Assembly: GCA_041398245.1 (NCBI GenBank)
Contig: JAWKVC010000015.1
Location: 1-64,000, forward strand
DNA length: 64,000 bases
Reading direction: 5' to 3'
DNA from: UBA7672 sp041398245
Lineage (GTDB): Bacteria > Pseudomonadota > Alphaproteobacteria > Caulobacterales > Hyphomonadaceae
Shown: one piece after another, positions 1-8,416 of the stretch
How positions within the stretch are numbered: the stretch's first letter is position 1
Layout: the number at the start of each line of letters is the position of its first letter
The notes under the pieces: model-generated
Seen by the model: only the letters and a program-made list of their open reading frames with translations
The model's database searches: none
What the model was told of the DNA's origin: nothing
Position numbers and translations under genes: made by a program

Positions 1-22
1 AGGCCAGCAGCTTGGATTTCAT
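1..22 (-). CDS. 5' end of a minus-strand gene cut by the window edge
   Basis: Only the first seven codons are inside the window and read MKSKLLA, a start typical of a secreted or outer-membrane protein. The ATG at 22 is preceded on the minus strand by GGGAGAAG at a normal ribosome-site distance. It points the same way as the B12 uptake genes but lies about 170 bases beyond the end of btuD, so it may be a separate unit. Nothing can be said about its function. Confidence 0.5.
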
Positions 23-195
23 GATTTTGCTTCTCCCATAGACGCGCGCTCGCTCTGCGCGATCATGTAACTCCTATTACTATACCTGCTATGCGTCGGA
101 AACTGGCGGGTGCGCGGATGTGGGCGGGGCGCGGGTCACGATTGCGACAGGAAACAGGGTGGTGGCGCGAGGGTGACGCAGGGGAATCGGGAGGG

Positions 196-966
196 TCAGA
201 GGCGGGACCACGGCAGGGTGAACGGCGCGCCGTCGTGCACACCGGAAAAAGCCGAGACGCCGTAGGCGGCGGCGAGGTTCCCGGCCGACAGGACTTCTGC
301 GGGCGGGCCGTCGGCTGCGACGCGGCCGGCGTTCATCAGCACCAGCCGGTCCATGAAGCGGGCGGCGAGGGCGAGATCGTGGATCACGGCCAGCACGCCG
401 GCCCCGGCATGGGCCCGGGCGCGCAGGATCTCCATCACGTGAAGCTGGTGGTAGGGGTCGAGCGCCGCGACCGGCTCGTCGGCCAGAAGCAGCGGCGCTT
501 CCACCGCCAGCGCGCGGGCGAGCAGGATGCGCGAGCGCTCGCCGCCCGACAGCACCGAAACGGGACGGTCCAGCAGCGCCTCGCCTTCAACCGCAGCGAC
601 GGCGCGGGCGACCGCGTCGCGGTCGGCCTGCGCCGGGCCGCCAAAGCCCGCGCGATGCGGGTAGCGGCCAAGCATCACGACATCCCGGGCGGCAAGGCGC
701 CATTCGACCCGGCGATCCTGCGGCAGGAAGGCGACGGCCCGGGCGCGCGCGCCGGCCGGCATGGCGGCGAAATCCTGCCCGTCGAGCGTGACGGTTCCGG
801 CCGCGCGCGGCGTGATGCCGAGCATGGCGCGCAAGAGGGTCGACTTGCCGGCGCCGTTGGGGCCGATCAGGCCGACGAGTTCGCCGGATGACACGGTGAG
901 GCCAGCGCCGTCGACGATGGCGCGGCCGCCTGCATGAACCGTGATGCCGCTCGCTTCCAGCCTCAT
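196..966 (-). CDS. btuD: Vitamin B12 ABC transporter ATP-binding protein (BtuD/FecE type)
   Basis: Cytoplasmic ATPase of 256 residues, predicted to power cobalamin import through the adjacent permease. Visible motifs are Walker A GPNGAGKS (35-42), Q-loop Gln83, signature LSGGE (139-143), Walker B LLLADEP (159-165) and switch His196. The ATG at 966 overlaps the permease stop (ATGA), which indicates translational coupling; a much longer frame upstream is the shadow of the permease. Motifs alone fit iron-siderophore importers (FecE/FhuC) equally well. The B12 assignment comes from the operon, which starts with a cobalamin riboswitch. Confidence 0.88.
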   Translation of the reverse strand: MRLEASGITVHAGGRAIVDGAGLTVSSGELVGLIGPNGAGKSTLLRAMLGITPRAAGTVTLDGQDFAAMPAGARARAVAFLPQDRRVEWRLAARDVVMLGRYPHRAGFGGPAQADRDAVARAVAAVEGEALLDRPVSVLSGGERSRILLARALAVEAPLLLADEPVAALDPYHQLHVMEILRARAHAGAGVLAVIHDLALAARFMDRLVLMNAGRVAADGPPAEVLSAGNLAAAYGVSAFSGVHDGAPFTLPWSRL

Positions 967-1964
967 GACTCCAGCTCCGTGCGGGCGCGGAAGATGAGCC
1001 AGAGGAAGAAGGGTGCGCCGATCAGGGCGGTGACGACGCCAAGCTTGAGTTCGATGCCGGTGGGCAGGAGGCGCACCAGCACGTCGGCGGCCATCAGGAG
1101 CGCGGCGCCGCCGAGCGCGCTGGCGGCGAGCAGGCGGCCCGGCGTGTGGCCGACCAGCGGCCGCAGAAGATGAGGGACGACCAGACCGACGAAACCGATG
1201 CCGCCGCACACGGCGGTTCCGGCGCCAACGCCGATGGAGGCGCCGCCGATAACCAGAACACGCGTGCGCGCCAGGTTCACGCCAAGGCTGGCGGCGGTTT
1301 CCTCGCCCAGGCTCAGCGCATCGAGCGGACGCGCGGCAAGCCCCAGCATCAGCGCGCCGAGCGCCATCAGGGGCGCGGCCAGCGCGACATGGTCCATCGA
1401 CCGGTCGGTGACCGATCCCATGAGCCAGAACATGATCTCGGCGGCCGCGTAGGGATTGGGCGAGAGGTTGAGCGCCAGCGACATCAGCGCAGCGCAGAGG
1501 CTGGAGATGGCGACGCCCGCGAGCACCAGCGTCAGCATGCCGCCGCGCCGGGCCAGCAGGAGAAGGATGAGCGCGCTCGCCAGCGCGCCGGCGATGCCCA
1601 TCAGCGGCAGGGCCAGCGGAAAGGCCATCGACACGCCGGTATAGAGCGCAACGACTGCGCCCAGCGAAGCCGAGGTCGTGACGCCGACAACGCCCGGATC
1701 GGCCAGCGGATTGCGCAGGAAGCCCTGCAGCGCCGCGCCCGCCATGCCGAGCGTGGCGCCGACCATCAACGCCAGCAGCGTTCGCGGCAGGCGGACTTCG
1801 CCGACCATCATCCACGCAAGATCAGTGTCCCCGCGCGCCATCATCGCCATGAGTTCGGCTGGACCGCCGCCGGGGCCGACCGCCATCGAGACCGCGCCGA
1901 GCGCGATGCAGAGCAGGGCGAGCAGCGCGAGGAGCAGGGCGTAGGGGACGGGCGCGCGGGTCAT
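963..1964 (-). CDS. btuC: FecCD-family permease, cobalamin importer (BtuC type)
   Basis: Inner-membrane permease of 333 residues, the usual length for the BtuC/FecCD family, with about nine or ten hydrophobic segments beginning near residue 8. Family features visible are VRLPRTLLALMVGATLGMAG near residues 57-76 and a conserved GIGFVGLVVPHLLR stretch near 255-268, the cytoplasmic loop that contacts the ATPase. Its start overlaps the stop of the binding protein (ATGA), and its stop overlaps the ATPase start, so the three are coupled. It would form the B12 channel as a homodimer. Confidence 0.88.
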   Translation of the reverse strand: MTRAPVPYALLLALLALLCIALGAVSMAVGPGGGPAELMAMMARGDTDLAWMMVGEVRLPRTLLALMVGATLGMAGAALQGFLRNPLADPGVVGVTTSASLGAVVALYTGVSMAFPLALPLMGIAGALASALILLLLARRGGMLTLVLAGVAISSLCAALMSLALNLSPNPYAAAEIMFWLMGSVTDRSMDHVALAAPLMALGALMLGLAARPLDALSLGEETAASLGVNLARTRVLVIGGASIGVGAGTAVCGGIGFVGLVVPHLLRPLVGHTPGRLLAASALGGAALLMAADVLVRLLPTGIELKLGVVTALIGAPFFLWLIFRARTELES

Positions 1965-2860
1965 GAGGCGGCCGCCTTACGGGCTTCGACCAGGATCTCG
2001 ATGGCGCCGAGAACGCTCGGCGCGCCGCATGTGGTGTAGCGCTCGGGAATTTCGACATGGGGCGTCTGCGCCGTCAGCTTGCGCAAGGCGGGGTGGGCCA
2101 GCGCCATGGTCGACATGGATGGCGGCGTCGTCCACGGGGTCACGGTCGAGATCAGCGCCGGGCGGACAGTGAGGACGGTCTCCAGCGGGACATTGCGGAA
2201 GCCCTCGAAGCCGAGCGCCTCGCCGAGCGTGCGATAGCCGCCGGCGTTGACGATGCGGGTGTAGAGCGTGTTGCGGCCGGCGATGAAGTTGTTGACGCCG
2301 ATATCGGCGAAGACCGGCTTCTCGCCGGGCGGTATCTGCGCCTGAAGCGCGGCAAGCCGCGCGTCGAAATCCGCGATCACGGCTTCGGCGCGCGCCTGTT
2401 CGCCGACCAGCTCGCCGAGCCGGCGGATGTTGGCGCGCATATCGTCGAAGTCGTTCTCGGGCGGGAAAACCTCAACGCGATAGCCAAGATGGCGCAGAAG
2501 CGAGGTCGCGGTCGTGGCGGCGTACTGGCCGGCGAGAACGAGATCGGGATCGAGGCGGATCACTTCTTCCGCGAGGCCGTGATTGACCGGGATCTGTTCC
2601 GCGATGGCGGCGAGGCCCAGCGGCGCGTTGACCGGCTGGCGCGAGAGATAGGTGATCGCCGCGATGCGGGCGGGATCGACGATGCGCATCAGCAATTCGT
2701 CGGTGCAGAGGTTCATCGATACGATGCGCTGCGGCTTTGGTTGGGCGTAGGCGGGAGCGGCAAGCGGCCAGAGAAACCACAGAAGGAGCAGAGCGAGGCG
2801 GACAACCCTCCACCGCTCATCCCGACGAAAGTCGGGATCCAGGAAAGGTTGAGCATCCAT
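1961..2860 (-). CDS. btuF: Periplasmic cobalamin-binding protein (BtuF-like)
   Basis: Substrate-binding protein of about 299 residues that would deliver B12 from the receptor to BtuCD. A hydrophobic signal segment (LALLLLWFLWPLAAPAYA) precedes the mature start QPKPQRIVSMNLCTDELL, typical of BtuF/FecB-type proteins in alphaproteobacteria. The ATG at 2860 is the only good in-frame start, because codons just before the signal segment are not start codons. As a result residues of roughly 5-17 are encoded by a REP-like palindrome, which is odd. A GTG at 3013, overlapping the btuB stop, would add 51 residues and is less likely. Confidence 0.82.
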   Translation of the reverse strand: MDAQPFLDPDFRRDERWRVVRLALLLLWFLWPLAAPAYAQPKPQRIVSMNLCTDELLMRIVDPARIAAITYLSRQPVNAPLGLAAIAEQIPVNHGLAEEVIRLDPDLVLAGQYAATTATSLLRHLGYRVEVFPPENDFDDMRANIRRLGELVGEQARAEAVIADFDARLAALQAQIPPGEKPVFADIGVNNFIAGRNTLYTRIVNAGGYRTLGEALGFEGFRNVPLETVLTVRPALISTVTPWTTPPSMSTMALAHPALRKLTAQTPHVEIPERYTTCGAPSVLGAIEILVEARKAAAS

Positions 2861-2931
2861 TTGGGACCTGAAGCTACAAGACGGGACAAGGTCGGCCGGC
2901 TGCCCTGGGTCCCGACTTTCGTCGGGACGAG
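2815..2931. repeat. Inverted pair of REP-like palindromes
   Basis: Two copies of a short palindrome lie in opposite orientation. The first, 2819-2838, has arms ATCCCGAC/GTCGGGAT around GAAA and is followed by CCAGG. The second, 2909-2928, has arms GTCCCGAC/GTCGGGAC around TTTC and is preceded by CCTGG. This arrangement resembles the REP/BIME elements scattered through many alphaproteobacterial genomes. The first copy is inside the predicted btuF coding region and the second is in the btuB-btuF gap. Confidence 0.8.
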
Positions 2932-2950
2932 CGGGGTAGGGGCAAAGCGT

Positions 2951-2977
2951 CTCCCCCGGTCGCGCAGACCGGGGGAG
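2951..2977. repeat. Perfect 11-bp hairpin between btuB and btuF
   Basis: Arms CTCCCCCGGTC and GACCGGGGGAG flank GCGCA. It lies just after btuB on the minus strand and has no following T-run, so it looks like an mRNA-stabilising or segmenting hairpin and not a terminator. With the adjacent REP pair it gives three hairpins in the btuB-btuF gap. Confidence 0.65.
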
Positions 2978-3009
2978 CCATGAAGCCAGCCTGTGTCGCC
3001 GGCGAGAGG

Positions 3010-5016
3010 TCACTTCCTTGTCTCCTCGCGGAAGCGGATGCCGACATAGGCGGCTTGCGGCGCGCCACGATAGCCGATCACTTCCTCATACTCTTCATCC
3101 AGCAGGTTCTCGACGCGGCCATAGAGTTCGACCGTGTCGGACAGCTTGTACGACGCCCCGAGCCGGACAAGCGTGTAGGCGTCGACCGGCGTTGGCAGGA
3201 AGGTTCCGAAATCGGTGTCCACGGAGTCTCCCGTATAGGAGACGCCGAGATTGATCTGCCAGGGGCCGCCCATCACGCGCCAGCTCGCATCGAGCGAGGC
3301 GGTGTTTTCCGGGCGCCGGATCTCGACGCCGGACGGCTCGGACGCATCAAGACGCGTCCACGTTCCATAGAGCGAGATGTCGTCGGTCGGGTCGGCATAG
3401 ACGGTCAGCTCCCAGCCGGACCGGTCGGATTCGCTGGCGCTGTTGAGCGCCGTCGTTTCGAAGGTCGGTAGGAAGGCGGTGAAGATCTCATTGTCCAGTG
3501 TGGATGTGAAATAGGTCGCGTCGATCACCAGCTTGCCTTCGAACAGCGTCTGTTCGACGCCAGCATCCCAGCCGAGCGCTTCCTCGGGAACCAGCGACGG
3601 GTTGCCGATGAAGGTGGAGGGATTGAAGCCGAACTGTTCGATGAAGGTGGGGTTGGTGACGCCTGTGCCGACCGAACCATGCAGGCGCGCGCCCGTGTCG
3701 GGAATCGCCCACGCTGCGGAGGCGCTCCACGTGTCGGCGTCCTGGAAGCTGTCATTCTGGTCGCGCCGGACCGTGGCCGAGAGATAAAGCTGCTCGGCGA
3801 TTTCGGCGCGGTATTGCAGGCCGAACGCGTTGAGCGTGCGGTCTTCCTCGCGGGACGAGAAAGCATCGCCATAGGTCTCTTCCTCATGCTCGGCGAAGCC
3901 GGTGAGGAAGTTTGCGAAATTGCTGTCGCCGAACGCGAAGGTCGATTGGGCGCCAATGCGGAAGCGCGTCGAATCCGTTCCGCTGGGCGTCACCGGCACC
4001 AACAGCAGGTCCGCCGGCGAGGGCACGGGCGGGCCGGCGAGGAAGGGGAAGTCGGTGAGCCAGCTGCGGCGGCTTTCATCGACATGGGAGACCGAGATGA
4101 TGGTTTCCCACGCGCCGGCCCAGGGGTCGATGGTGGCCGAGGCGCCGACCATGACCTGTTCGAATTCGGTGCGGCTGGCGTCGTCATAGGTGCGGCCTGC
4201 GATGGGGAAGCCATAGGCCTGTCCATCGAGATCGGCGTCGGACTTCAGATAGCGCGCCACGCCGTTGACGCGCAGCATGTCGGAGAGTTTGACGCCGCCG
4301 CGCGCGTTGGCGGTGGTGATGGCCGAGCCCTCGCGGTCGCCGGGCGCGCCGCCGACGCCAACAGCGGGAACGCCATTGGCGGTCTGGTCGGGCGAGGTGT
4401 CGTAGCCGTCCGTCGTCATATGGTTGAGGTTGATCGAGGCGAATGTGTCGCCATCGCCGATGCCGGCGGAGGCGTCGAGGTCGAGCGTGTCGAACGATCC
4501 GGCCTCGGCGGAGGCGGCCAGATAATGGCCATCGAACTCGCGGCGCGAGACAATGTTGACGACGCCGGCGAGGGCGTTCGAGCCATAGAGTCCGGATTGC
4601 GGTCCGCGCAACACCTCGATGCGATCGAGGCCGACGGCCATGAGGGTCGAGAAGTCGGTTTCGCCTGTGTCGGGGCTCGAGACGTCGATGCCGTCGACCA
4701 GCACGAGCGTGTGGTTGGCTTCGGCGCCGCGCATGCGCACCTGGGTCAGCGCGCCGGGCGCGCCCATGCGGCTGACGGCGACGCCGGGGACCTGACGCAA
4801 CACGTCCGACACATAGGCGTAGCCCTGGTCCTCGATGAGACCGGCGGGGACGACGGTGATGGTCTGGCCGACCTTCTCCTCGGCCACGGGGGTCGCCACG
4901 CCGGTGACGACGATGGTGTCGCGGTCGGGATCATCCTGCGCCAGTGCAACTGGTGAAAGGGCCAGCGCGCCGGCGGCGGCCAGAACAAGGCGGGAGGAAG
5001 TGTGATGCAGTTTCAA
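3010..5016 (-). CDS. btuB: TonB-dependent cobalamin receptor (BtuB-like)
   Basis: Outer-membrane receptor of about 668 residues for energised uptake of B12. It shows a signal peptide (KLHHTSSRLVLAAAGALALS, then ALAQDD), a TonB-box-like DTIVVTGVA, a plug domain (DVLRQVPGVAVSRMG, VDGIDVSS, IEVLRGPQSGLYGSNALAGVVNIV) and a C-terminal barrel closing in VGIRFREE. I chose the TTG at 5016 because GGAG lies six bases upstream and the signal peptide starts directly after it. A cobalamin riboswitch precedes it, and btuF, btuC and btuD follow. Length and plug motifs fit BtuB better than the larger siderophore receptors. Confidence 0.88.
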   Translation of the reverse strand: MKLHHTSSRLVLAAAGALALSPVALAQDDPDRDTIVVTGVATPVAEEKVGQTITVVPAGLIEDQGYAYVSDVLRQVPGVAVSRMGAPGALTQVRMRGAEANHTLVLVDGIDVSSPDTGETDFSTLMAVGLDRIEVLRGPQSGLYGSNALAGVVNIVSRREFDGHYLAASAEAGSFDTLDLDASAGIGDGDTFASINLNHMTTDGYDTSPDQTANGVPAVGVGGAPGDREGSAITTANARGGVKLSDMLRVNGVARYLKSDADLDGQAYGFPIAGRTYDDASRTEFEQVMVGASATIDPWAGAWETIISVSHVDESRRSWLTDFPFLAGPPVPSPADLLLVPVTPSGTDSTRFRIGAQSTFAFGDSNFANFLTGFAEHEEETYGDAFSSREEDRTLNAFGLQYRAEIAEQLYLSATVRRDQNDSFQDADTWSASAAWAIPDTGARLHGSVGTGVTNPTFIEQFGFNPSTFIGNPSLVPEEALGWDAGVEQTLFEGKLVIDATYFTSTLDNEIFTAFLPTFETTALNSASESDRSGWELTVYADPTDDISLYGTWTRLDASEPSGVEIRRPENTASLDASWRVMGGPWQINLGVSYTGDSVDTDFGTFLPTPVDAYTLVRLGASYKLSDTVELYGRVENLLDEEYEEVIGYRGAPQAAYVGIRFREETRK

Positions 5017-5020
5017 AGAC

Positions 5021-5040
5021 GTCTCCAACAGGTTGGAGAC
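5021..5040 (-). promoter_or_regulatory. Hairpin covering the btuB ribosome site (putative riboswitch output)
   Basis: A perfect 9-bp inverted repeat, GTCTCCAAC/GTTGGAGAC with a two-base spacer, sits just upstream of the btuB TTG start. Its 3' arm in the transcript contains GGAGAC, the Shine-Dalgarno sequence. Folding would hide the ribosome site, the usual output mode of cobalamin riboswitches in Gram-negative bacteria. The link to ligand binding is inferred. Confidence 0.65.
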
Positions 5041-5149
5041 CGTGACCACGCTGCGGCGGGATTGCCGGGCGGGACACGGTCCGAAGACGTCGCCACCCGG
5101 AAAAAGCTTCCGTTCGCACGGCCCATCCCCGGACCGCCGAAAGACGACT

Positions 5150-5340
5150 GCGGCAGGCAGGTCTCCTGACTCGCGGGTCATCGCGGACGCGCCGCCTTCC
5201 CAGTCGCTCCGCCCCAAGACAAGAAGAGGGGGAGGTTCCAGTGGCGTGTGGCGCGCCGCTAACCGCTCACAGTTGCGGGGGCAGCCCGGGCGTTGAACCC
5301 GGTTCCCTTTTGCTTCCCCCTTGCGGGGGAACCTGTCGCG
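5150..5340 (-). promoter_or_regulatory. Cobalamin riboswitch
   Basis: On the minus strand the order of conserved pieces matches the cobalamin aptamer: a GGTTCC start with AGCAAAAGGGAACCGGG, then GGGCTGCCCCCGCAACTGT (around 5270-5288), GCCACTGG (around 5240), GGGAAGGC, and the B12 box AGTCAGGAGACCTGCC (5156-5171). It lies about 135 bases upstream of the btuB start. The aptamer, its output region and the upstream leader fill 5017-5415, and no gene is seen there. High B12 is expected to shut off the btu operon. Confidence 0.93.
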
Positions 5341-5415
5341 GGCGCGATTGATACAGGCCCTGCGCGCGGCGGCAAGTGGCGCGTTTGCTGCATCCCGACG
5401 GGCGAGGCGATAGAT

Positions 5416-6528
5416 ATGACCGCAACGCCCGCAGCGATGAAAATGCCCTCCCGCGCGGCCGGATCCGCGGCGGGCGTGCAGCGATTCCTGTTGCTGGACG
5501 GGCTTCGCGGGCTGGCGGCGTTCGCCGTTATCCTTGATCACACGCCGCCGAACATGCTCGGGAATCTTGTCCCGGGACGGTATCTGGCGGTCGATTTCTT
5601 CTTCGTGCTGTCCGGTTTTGTGCTGGCGCATGCTTATGGATCACGGCTGGAAAGCGGCTGGTCGGCGTTCAGCTTCCTGCGGGCGCGGATCATCCGGCTC
5701 TATCCCCTCTATTTCGCGGGGCTGGTGATCGGCGTGTCGCTGGCGCTGGTGGGGGTGCTGCGCGGGTGGGATGCGGCGCCGATCGGGGAGGTCGGCGTGT
5801 TCGTGCTGCTGGGACTGCTGTTCCTGCCGGCGCCGCCCATGTTCGATTTCGGCGGCGGCAATCTCTATCCGTTCAACGGGCCGTCCTGGTCGCTGTTCTT
5901 CGAACTGGTCGCGAACTTCACCTACGGCCTGATCGCGCGCGTGCTGGGCTGGCGGCTTCTGTCCGCGATCCTGCTCGTGGGCGCTGTCGCGCTGGCGTTT
6001 ACCGTGACGCGGCATCCGGATGTCGGCGGGCCGGGCTGGCTGTGGAGCCATTTCGATGCGGGACTTTCCCGCGTCATCTTCGATTTCTTCGCCGGCGTGG
6101 CGCTGTTCCGCCTGCGCGGAACATTCCGTTTCCCGCGCCTGCCGGCCGTTATTCCAGCGCTGGTCTTCCTCGTGGTGATCGCCGCGCCGGTCGCCGCCGC
6201 GTGGCGCGCGCCTTACGATGCGGCGATCGCGATCCTCGTCATGCCGCTGCTGGTCGGCTTCGCCTCCGAGGCGAAGGTGGCCGGCGCCATCGGCAGGGCC
6301 TGCAGCGGTCTGGGCGCGCTATCCTACGGCGTCTATGTCCTGCACGTTCCGCTGCTGGCTGTGCTAATGCTTGCAGCACAAACGGTTCATATTGACCTCT
6401 CCGGCATGACCATTGTGGGACTGATCGTGGTTATGGCCGGCGTTGTCGCGGCCGTCCTCAACCGCTTCTACGACGCGCCGATGCGGCGCTGGCTGTCGGA
6501 AAAACTCCCCGGACGCGCGAACGGCTGA
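5416..6528 (+). CDS. Acyltransferase 3 family membrane protein
   Basis: Integral membrane O-acyltransferase of 370 residues (OafA/NodX-like). The N-terminus carries the family signature FLLLDGLRGLAAFAVILDH, with an Arg-Gly and a His that are usual for the active site, followed by about ten hydrophobic segments. Such enzymes move acetyl or other acyl groups to sugars of LPS O-antigen, exopolysaccharide or other surface glycans. The ATG at 5416 has GAGGCG upstream; a longer frame would run into the riboswitch leader. Next to deacetylase and glycosyltransferase genes it probably decorates a surface polysaccharide. The substrate is unknown. Confidence 0.85.
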   Translation: MTATPAAMKMPSRAAGSAAGVQRFLLLDGLRGLAAFAVILDHTPPNMLGNLVPGRYLAVDFFFVLSGFVLAHAYGSRLESGWSAFSFLRARIIRLYPLYFAGLVIGVSLALVGVLRGWDAAPIGEVGVFVLLGLLFLPAPPMFDFGGGNLYPFNGPSWSLFFELVANFTYGLIARVLGWRLLSAILLVGAVALAFTVTRHPDVGGPGWLWSHFDAGLSRVIFDFFAGVALFRLRGTFRFPRLPAVIPALVFLVVIAAPVAAAWRAPYDAAIAILVMPLLVGFASEAKVAGAIGRACSGLGALSYGVYVLHVPLLAVLMLAAQTVHIDLSGMTIVGLIVVMAGVVAAVLNRFYDAPMRRWLSEKLPGRANG

Positions 6529-6650
6529 CCTTCACTCATGCCGGGGGTGAACGTGGTTAACGGCGGGGCCCGGTGCTGGCATGCCGATTGCTCGCGCTAC
6601 GGCATGGGTTCGGTCCGCCCCCCGTCTGGCGGGCCCTGCACGGGCATAAC

Positions 6651-7451
6651 GTGAAAACGGCGCTCAAGAGCATTGTGCGGTCGACCGGGCTCGATCGCAA
6701 GAAAATCGCCTCGATGCGGATGTGCTGCGAGCGCCATGTGCTCGCGCGCGTCGGGCGGGCCCGCAAACGCTATATCGGCCGCATCCTCTGCTACCACACG
6801 ATCGGGCAGGAAGAGTGGGGCGTGAACGATGTCACGCCGAGCCAGTTCCGCCGCCATATCGAGCTTGCGCTGAACGCGGGCTATCGCTTCGTTTCCGCTT
6901 CCGAGATTGTCAGGACAGGCGGCGGCCCGAAAGACCTCGCCATCACCTTCGACGACGGCATGAAAAGCGTCGTCACCAACGCTGCGCCGATCCTCAAGGA
7001 CTACGGCCTGCCATGGACCTTCTTCCCGGTCTCCGACTGGACCGACCGGAAAGTGCCGTGGGTCGAAGACATGTGCATGGACTGGCATGATGTCGAAAAG
7101 CTGATGGCCGACGGCGCCGAGATGGGCAGCCATTCCGCCACCCACCCCGACTTCGGCCAGATCGATTACGCACAGATGGTCGACGAGCTTGGCGGCTCGC
7201 GCGACCTGTTCCAGCGCCGTCTCGGCTATGCGCCGCCAACCTTCGCCATTCCGCTTGGCCAGTCGATGAACTGGAAGGAGATGTCGATGAAGGCGGCCAA
7301 GGAGGCCGGCTATGACGTCATCTACGCTCAGGCCGAGGAAACGCGTCCCAACGGGACCGTGCCGCGCACCTTCGTCACCAAGTTCGACGGCGACCGCATC
7401 TTCAATGCTCTGCTGAAGGGCAAGTTCGACCGCTGGGAAGAATGGGTGTGA
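6651..7451 (+). CDS. Polysaccharide deacetylase (NodB-homology) family protein
   Basis: Carbohydrate esterase 4-like protein of about 266 residues. The core shows ILCYHTIG, then LAITFDDGMKS with the metal-binding and catalytic Asp pair, and the zinc-binding H-x3-H in SHSATHPDF. The later motif FAIPLGQ replaces the more usual FRPPYG. Predicted role is removal of N-acetyl groups from a glycan or a lipid-linked sugar. The start is uncertain: GTG at 6651 is chosen, while GTG at 6573 would add 26 residues of poor coding character. Its stop overlaps the region just ahead of the glycosyltransferase start. Confidence 0.75.
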   Translation: MKTALKSIVRSTGLDRKKIASMRMCCERHVLARVGRARKRYIGRILCYHTIGQEEWGVNDVTPSQFRRHIELALNAGYRFVSASEIVRTGGGPKDLAITFDDGMKSVVTNAAPILKDYGLPWTFFPVSDWTDRKVPWVEDMCMDWHDVEKLMADGAEMGSHSATHPDFGQIDYAQMVDELGGSRDLFQRRLGYAPPTFAIPLGQSMNWKEMSMKAAKEAGYDVIYAQAEETRPNGTVPRTFVTKFDGDRIFNALLKGKFDRWEEWV

Positions 7452-7453
7452 GC

Positions 7454-8413
7454 ATGCGCACGACCCAGGTCTCGGTGATCGTTCCGACGTGCGACCGGCC
7501 CAAATACCTGCGTCAGGCGCTGGCGAGCATCCGCGCGCTTGAGACCGGGGCCCTGAAGTTCGAGATTCTCGTCGGCGACAACGGCAAGGATCCGTCCTCG
7601 CGCGCCATCGCCGAGGAATTCGGCGCGATCCACATGAAGGTCGACCGTCCAGGCGCGGGCGCTGCGCGCAATGCCGGCCTCAAGGCGGCGACGGGCGAGT
7701 TCATCGCCTTTCTCGATGACGACGATGTCTGGATGGCGAAGAACGTCGTGAACCACATCGCGATGCTTGAAGCCGATCCGAAGCTCGATGGCGTGTTCGG
7801 GCAGATCGTCTGCACCGACATGGACCTGCGCCCGATCATGGAGCCATGGCCCTCCAGCGCGCCGGACAATAGCGATGCGCTCGTGAAAGACATGCTCAGC
7901 GGCTATTATCCGCAGTTGGCCGGCACGGTTGTGCGCACGCGCGTGCGCGACGAGATCGGGCTGTTCGACGAGTCGCTTCTGGGAGACCAGGACTGGGACT
8001 GGCAGCTGCGTGTCGCGCGCCGTCGCCATGTCGGCTTCACGCCGACGCAATGCGTGCTGTTCCGCCAGCGCCCGCCGGGCTCATTCGACAAGCTGCGCCT
8101 GAGGCGGCTGGGTTTTGGCCGCAAGGTCTTCTTCCGGCACGCCGTTCCCGAGTGGCGGCTCTGGAAGTCCCCGTTCGCCTTCATGGGCGCCTACACCAAG
8201 GTTGTCTGGCAGTATTTCGACTATTTCACCGAGGCGGCGATCGAGCGCTCGGAGCAGGGCGAACGCAAGGCGGCGCTTGGCGCTGTCGCCGGCGCGTTCC
8301 GGGTCTTCCCGCTGCGCACCCTCTACCATCTTGTCGTTTTCAAACCGCTGGGCCGCGCGACCTTCCGCGCGATCTGGCCAGGGCGCAGCAAACCGCGCGC
8401 CGGAGCAGCGTGA
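7454..8413 (+). CDS. Glycosyltransferase family 2 protein
   Basis: GT-A fold transferase of about 319 residues. It begins with the GT2 signature VSVIVPTCDRPKYLRQAL, has GAGAARNAGLKAATGEFIAF and the DDDD metal/nucleotide-sugar site near residue 90, and ends the catalytic domain with LGDQDWDWQLR, the ED/D-W-D motif. The C-terminal 100 residues are basic and aromatic and may contact the membrane. ATG at 7454 is preferred for its GGGAAG ribosome site; an in-frame ATG at 7442 overlaps the deacetylase stop. It probably acts with the two GT8 enzymes downstream. Donor and acceptor sugars cannot be read from sequence. Confidence 0.85.
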   Translation: MRTTQVSVIVPTCDRPKYLRQALASIRALETGALKFEILVGDNGKDPSSRAIAEEFGAIHMKVDRPGAGAARNAGLKAATGEFIAFLDDDDVWMAKNVVNHIAMLEADPKLDGVFGQIVCTDMDLRPIMEPWPSSAPDNSDALVKDMLSGYYPQLAGTVVRTRVRDEIGLFDESLLGDQDWDWQLRVARRRHVGFTPTQCVLFRQRPPGSFDKLRLRRLGFGRKVFFRHAVPEWRLWKSPFAFMGAYTKVVWQYFDYFTEAAIERSEQGERKAALGAVAGAFRVFPLRTLYHLVVFKPLGRATFRAIWPGRSKPRAGAA

Positions 8414-8416
8414 CTC

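Noticed and set aside
1..195. Plus-strand coding in the left 195 bases
   Set aside because: The only open frame continues into the antisense of btuD and has no motif; the region is better read as the leader of the minus-strand gene at the edge and the end of the btu operon.
3679..4956. Long plus-strand frame (425 codons) opposite btuB
   Set aside because: Composition is typical of the antisense of a GC-rich gene (many Gly, Arg, Asp, Val), there is no motif or ribosome site, and btuB on the other strand is certain.
6531..6552. Terminator after the acyltransferase gene (TTCAC...GTGAA)
   Set aside because: Only a 5-bp stem with a 12-base loop and no T-run.
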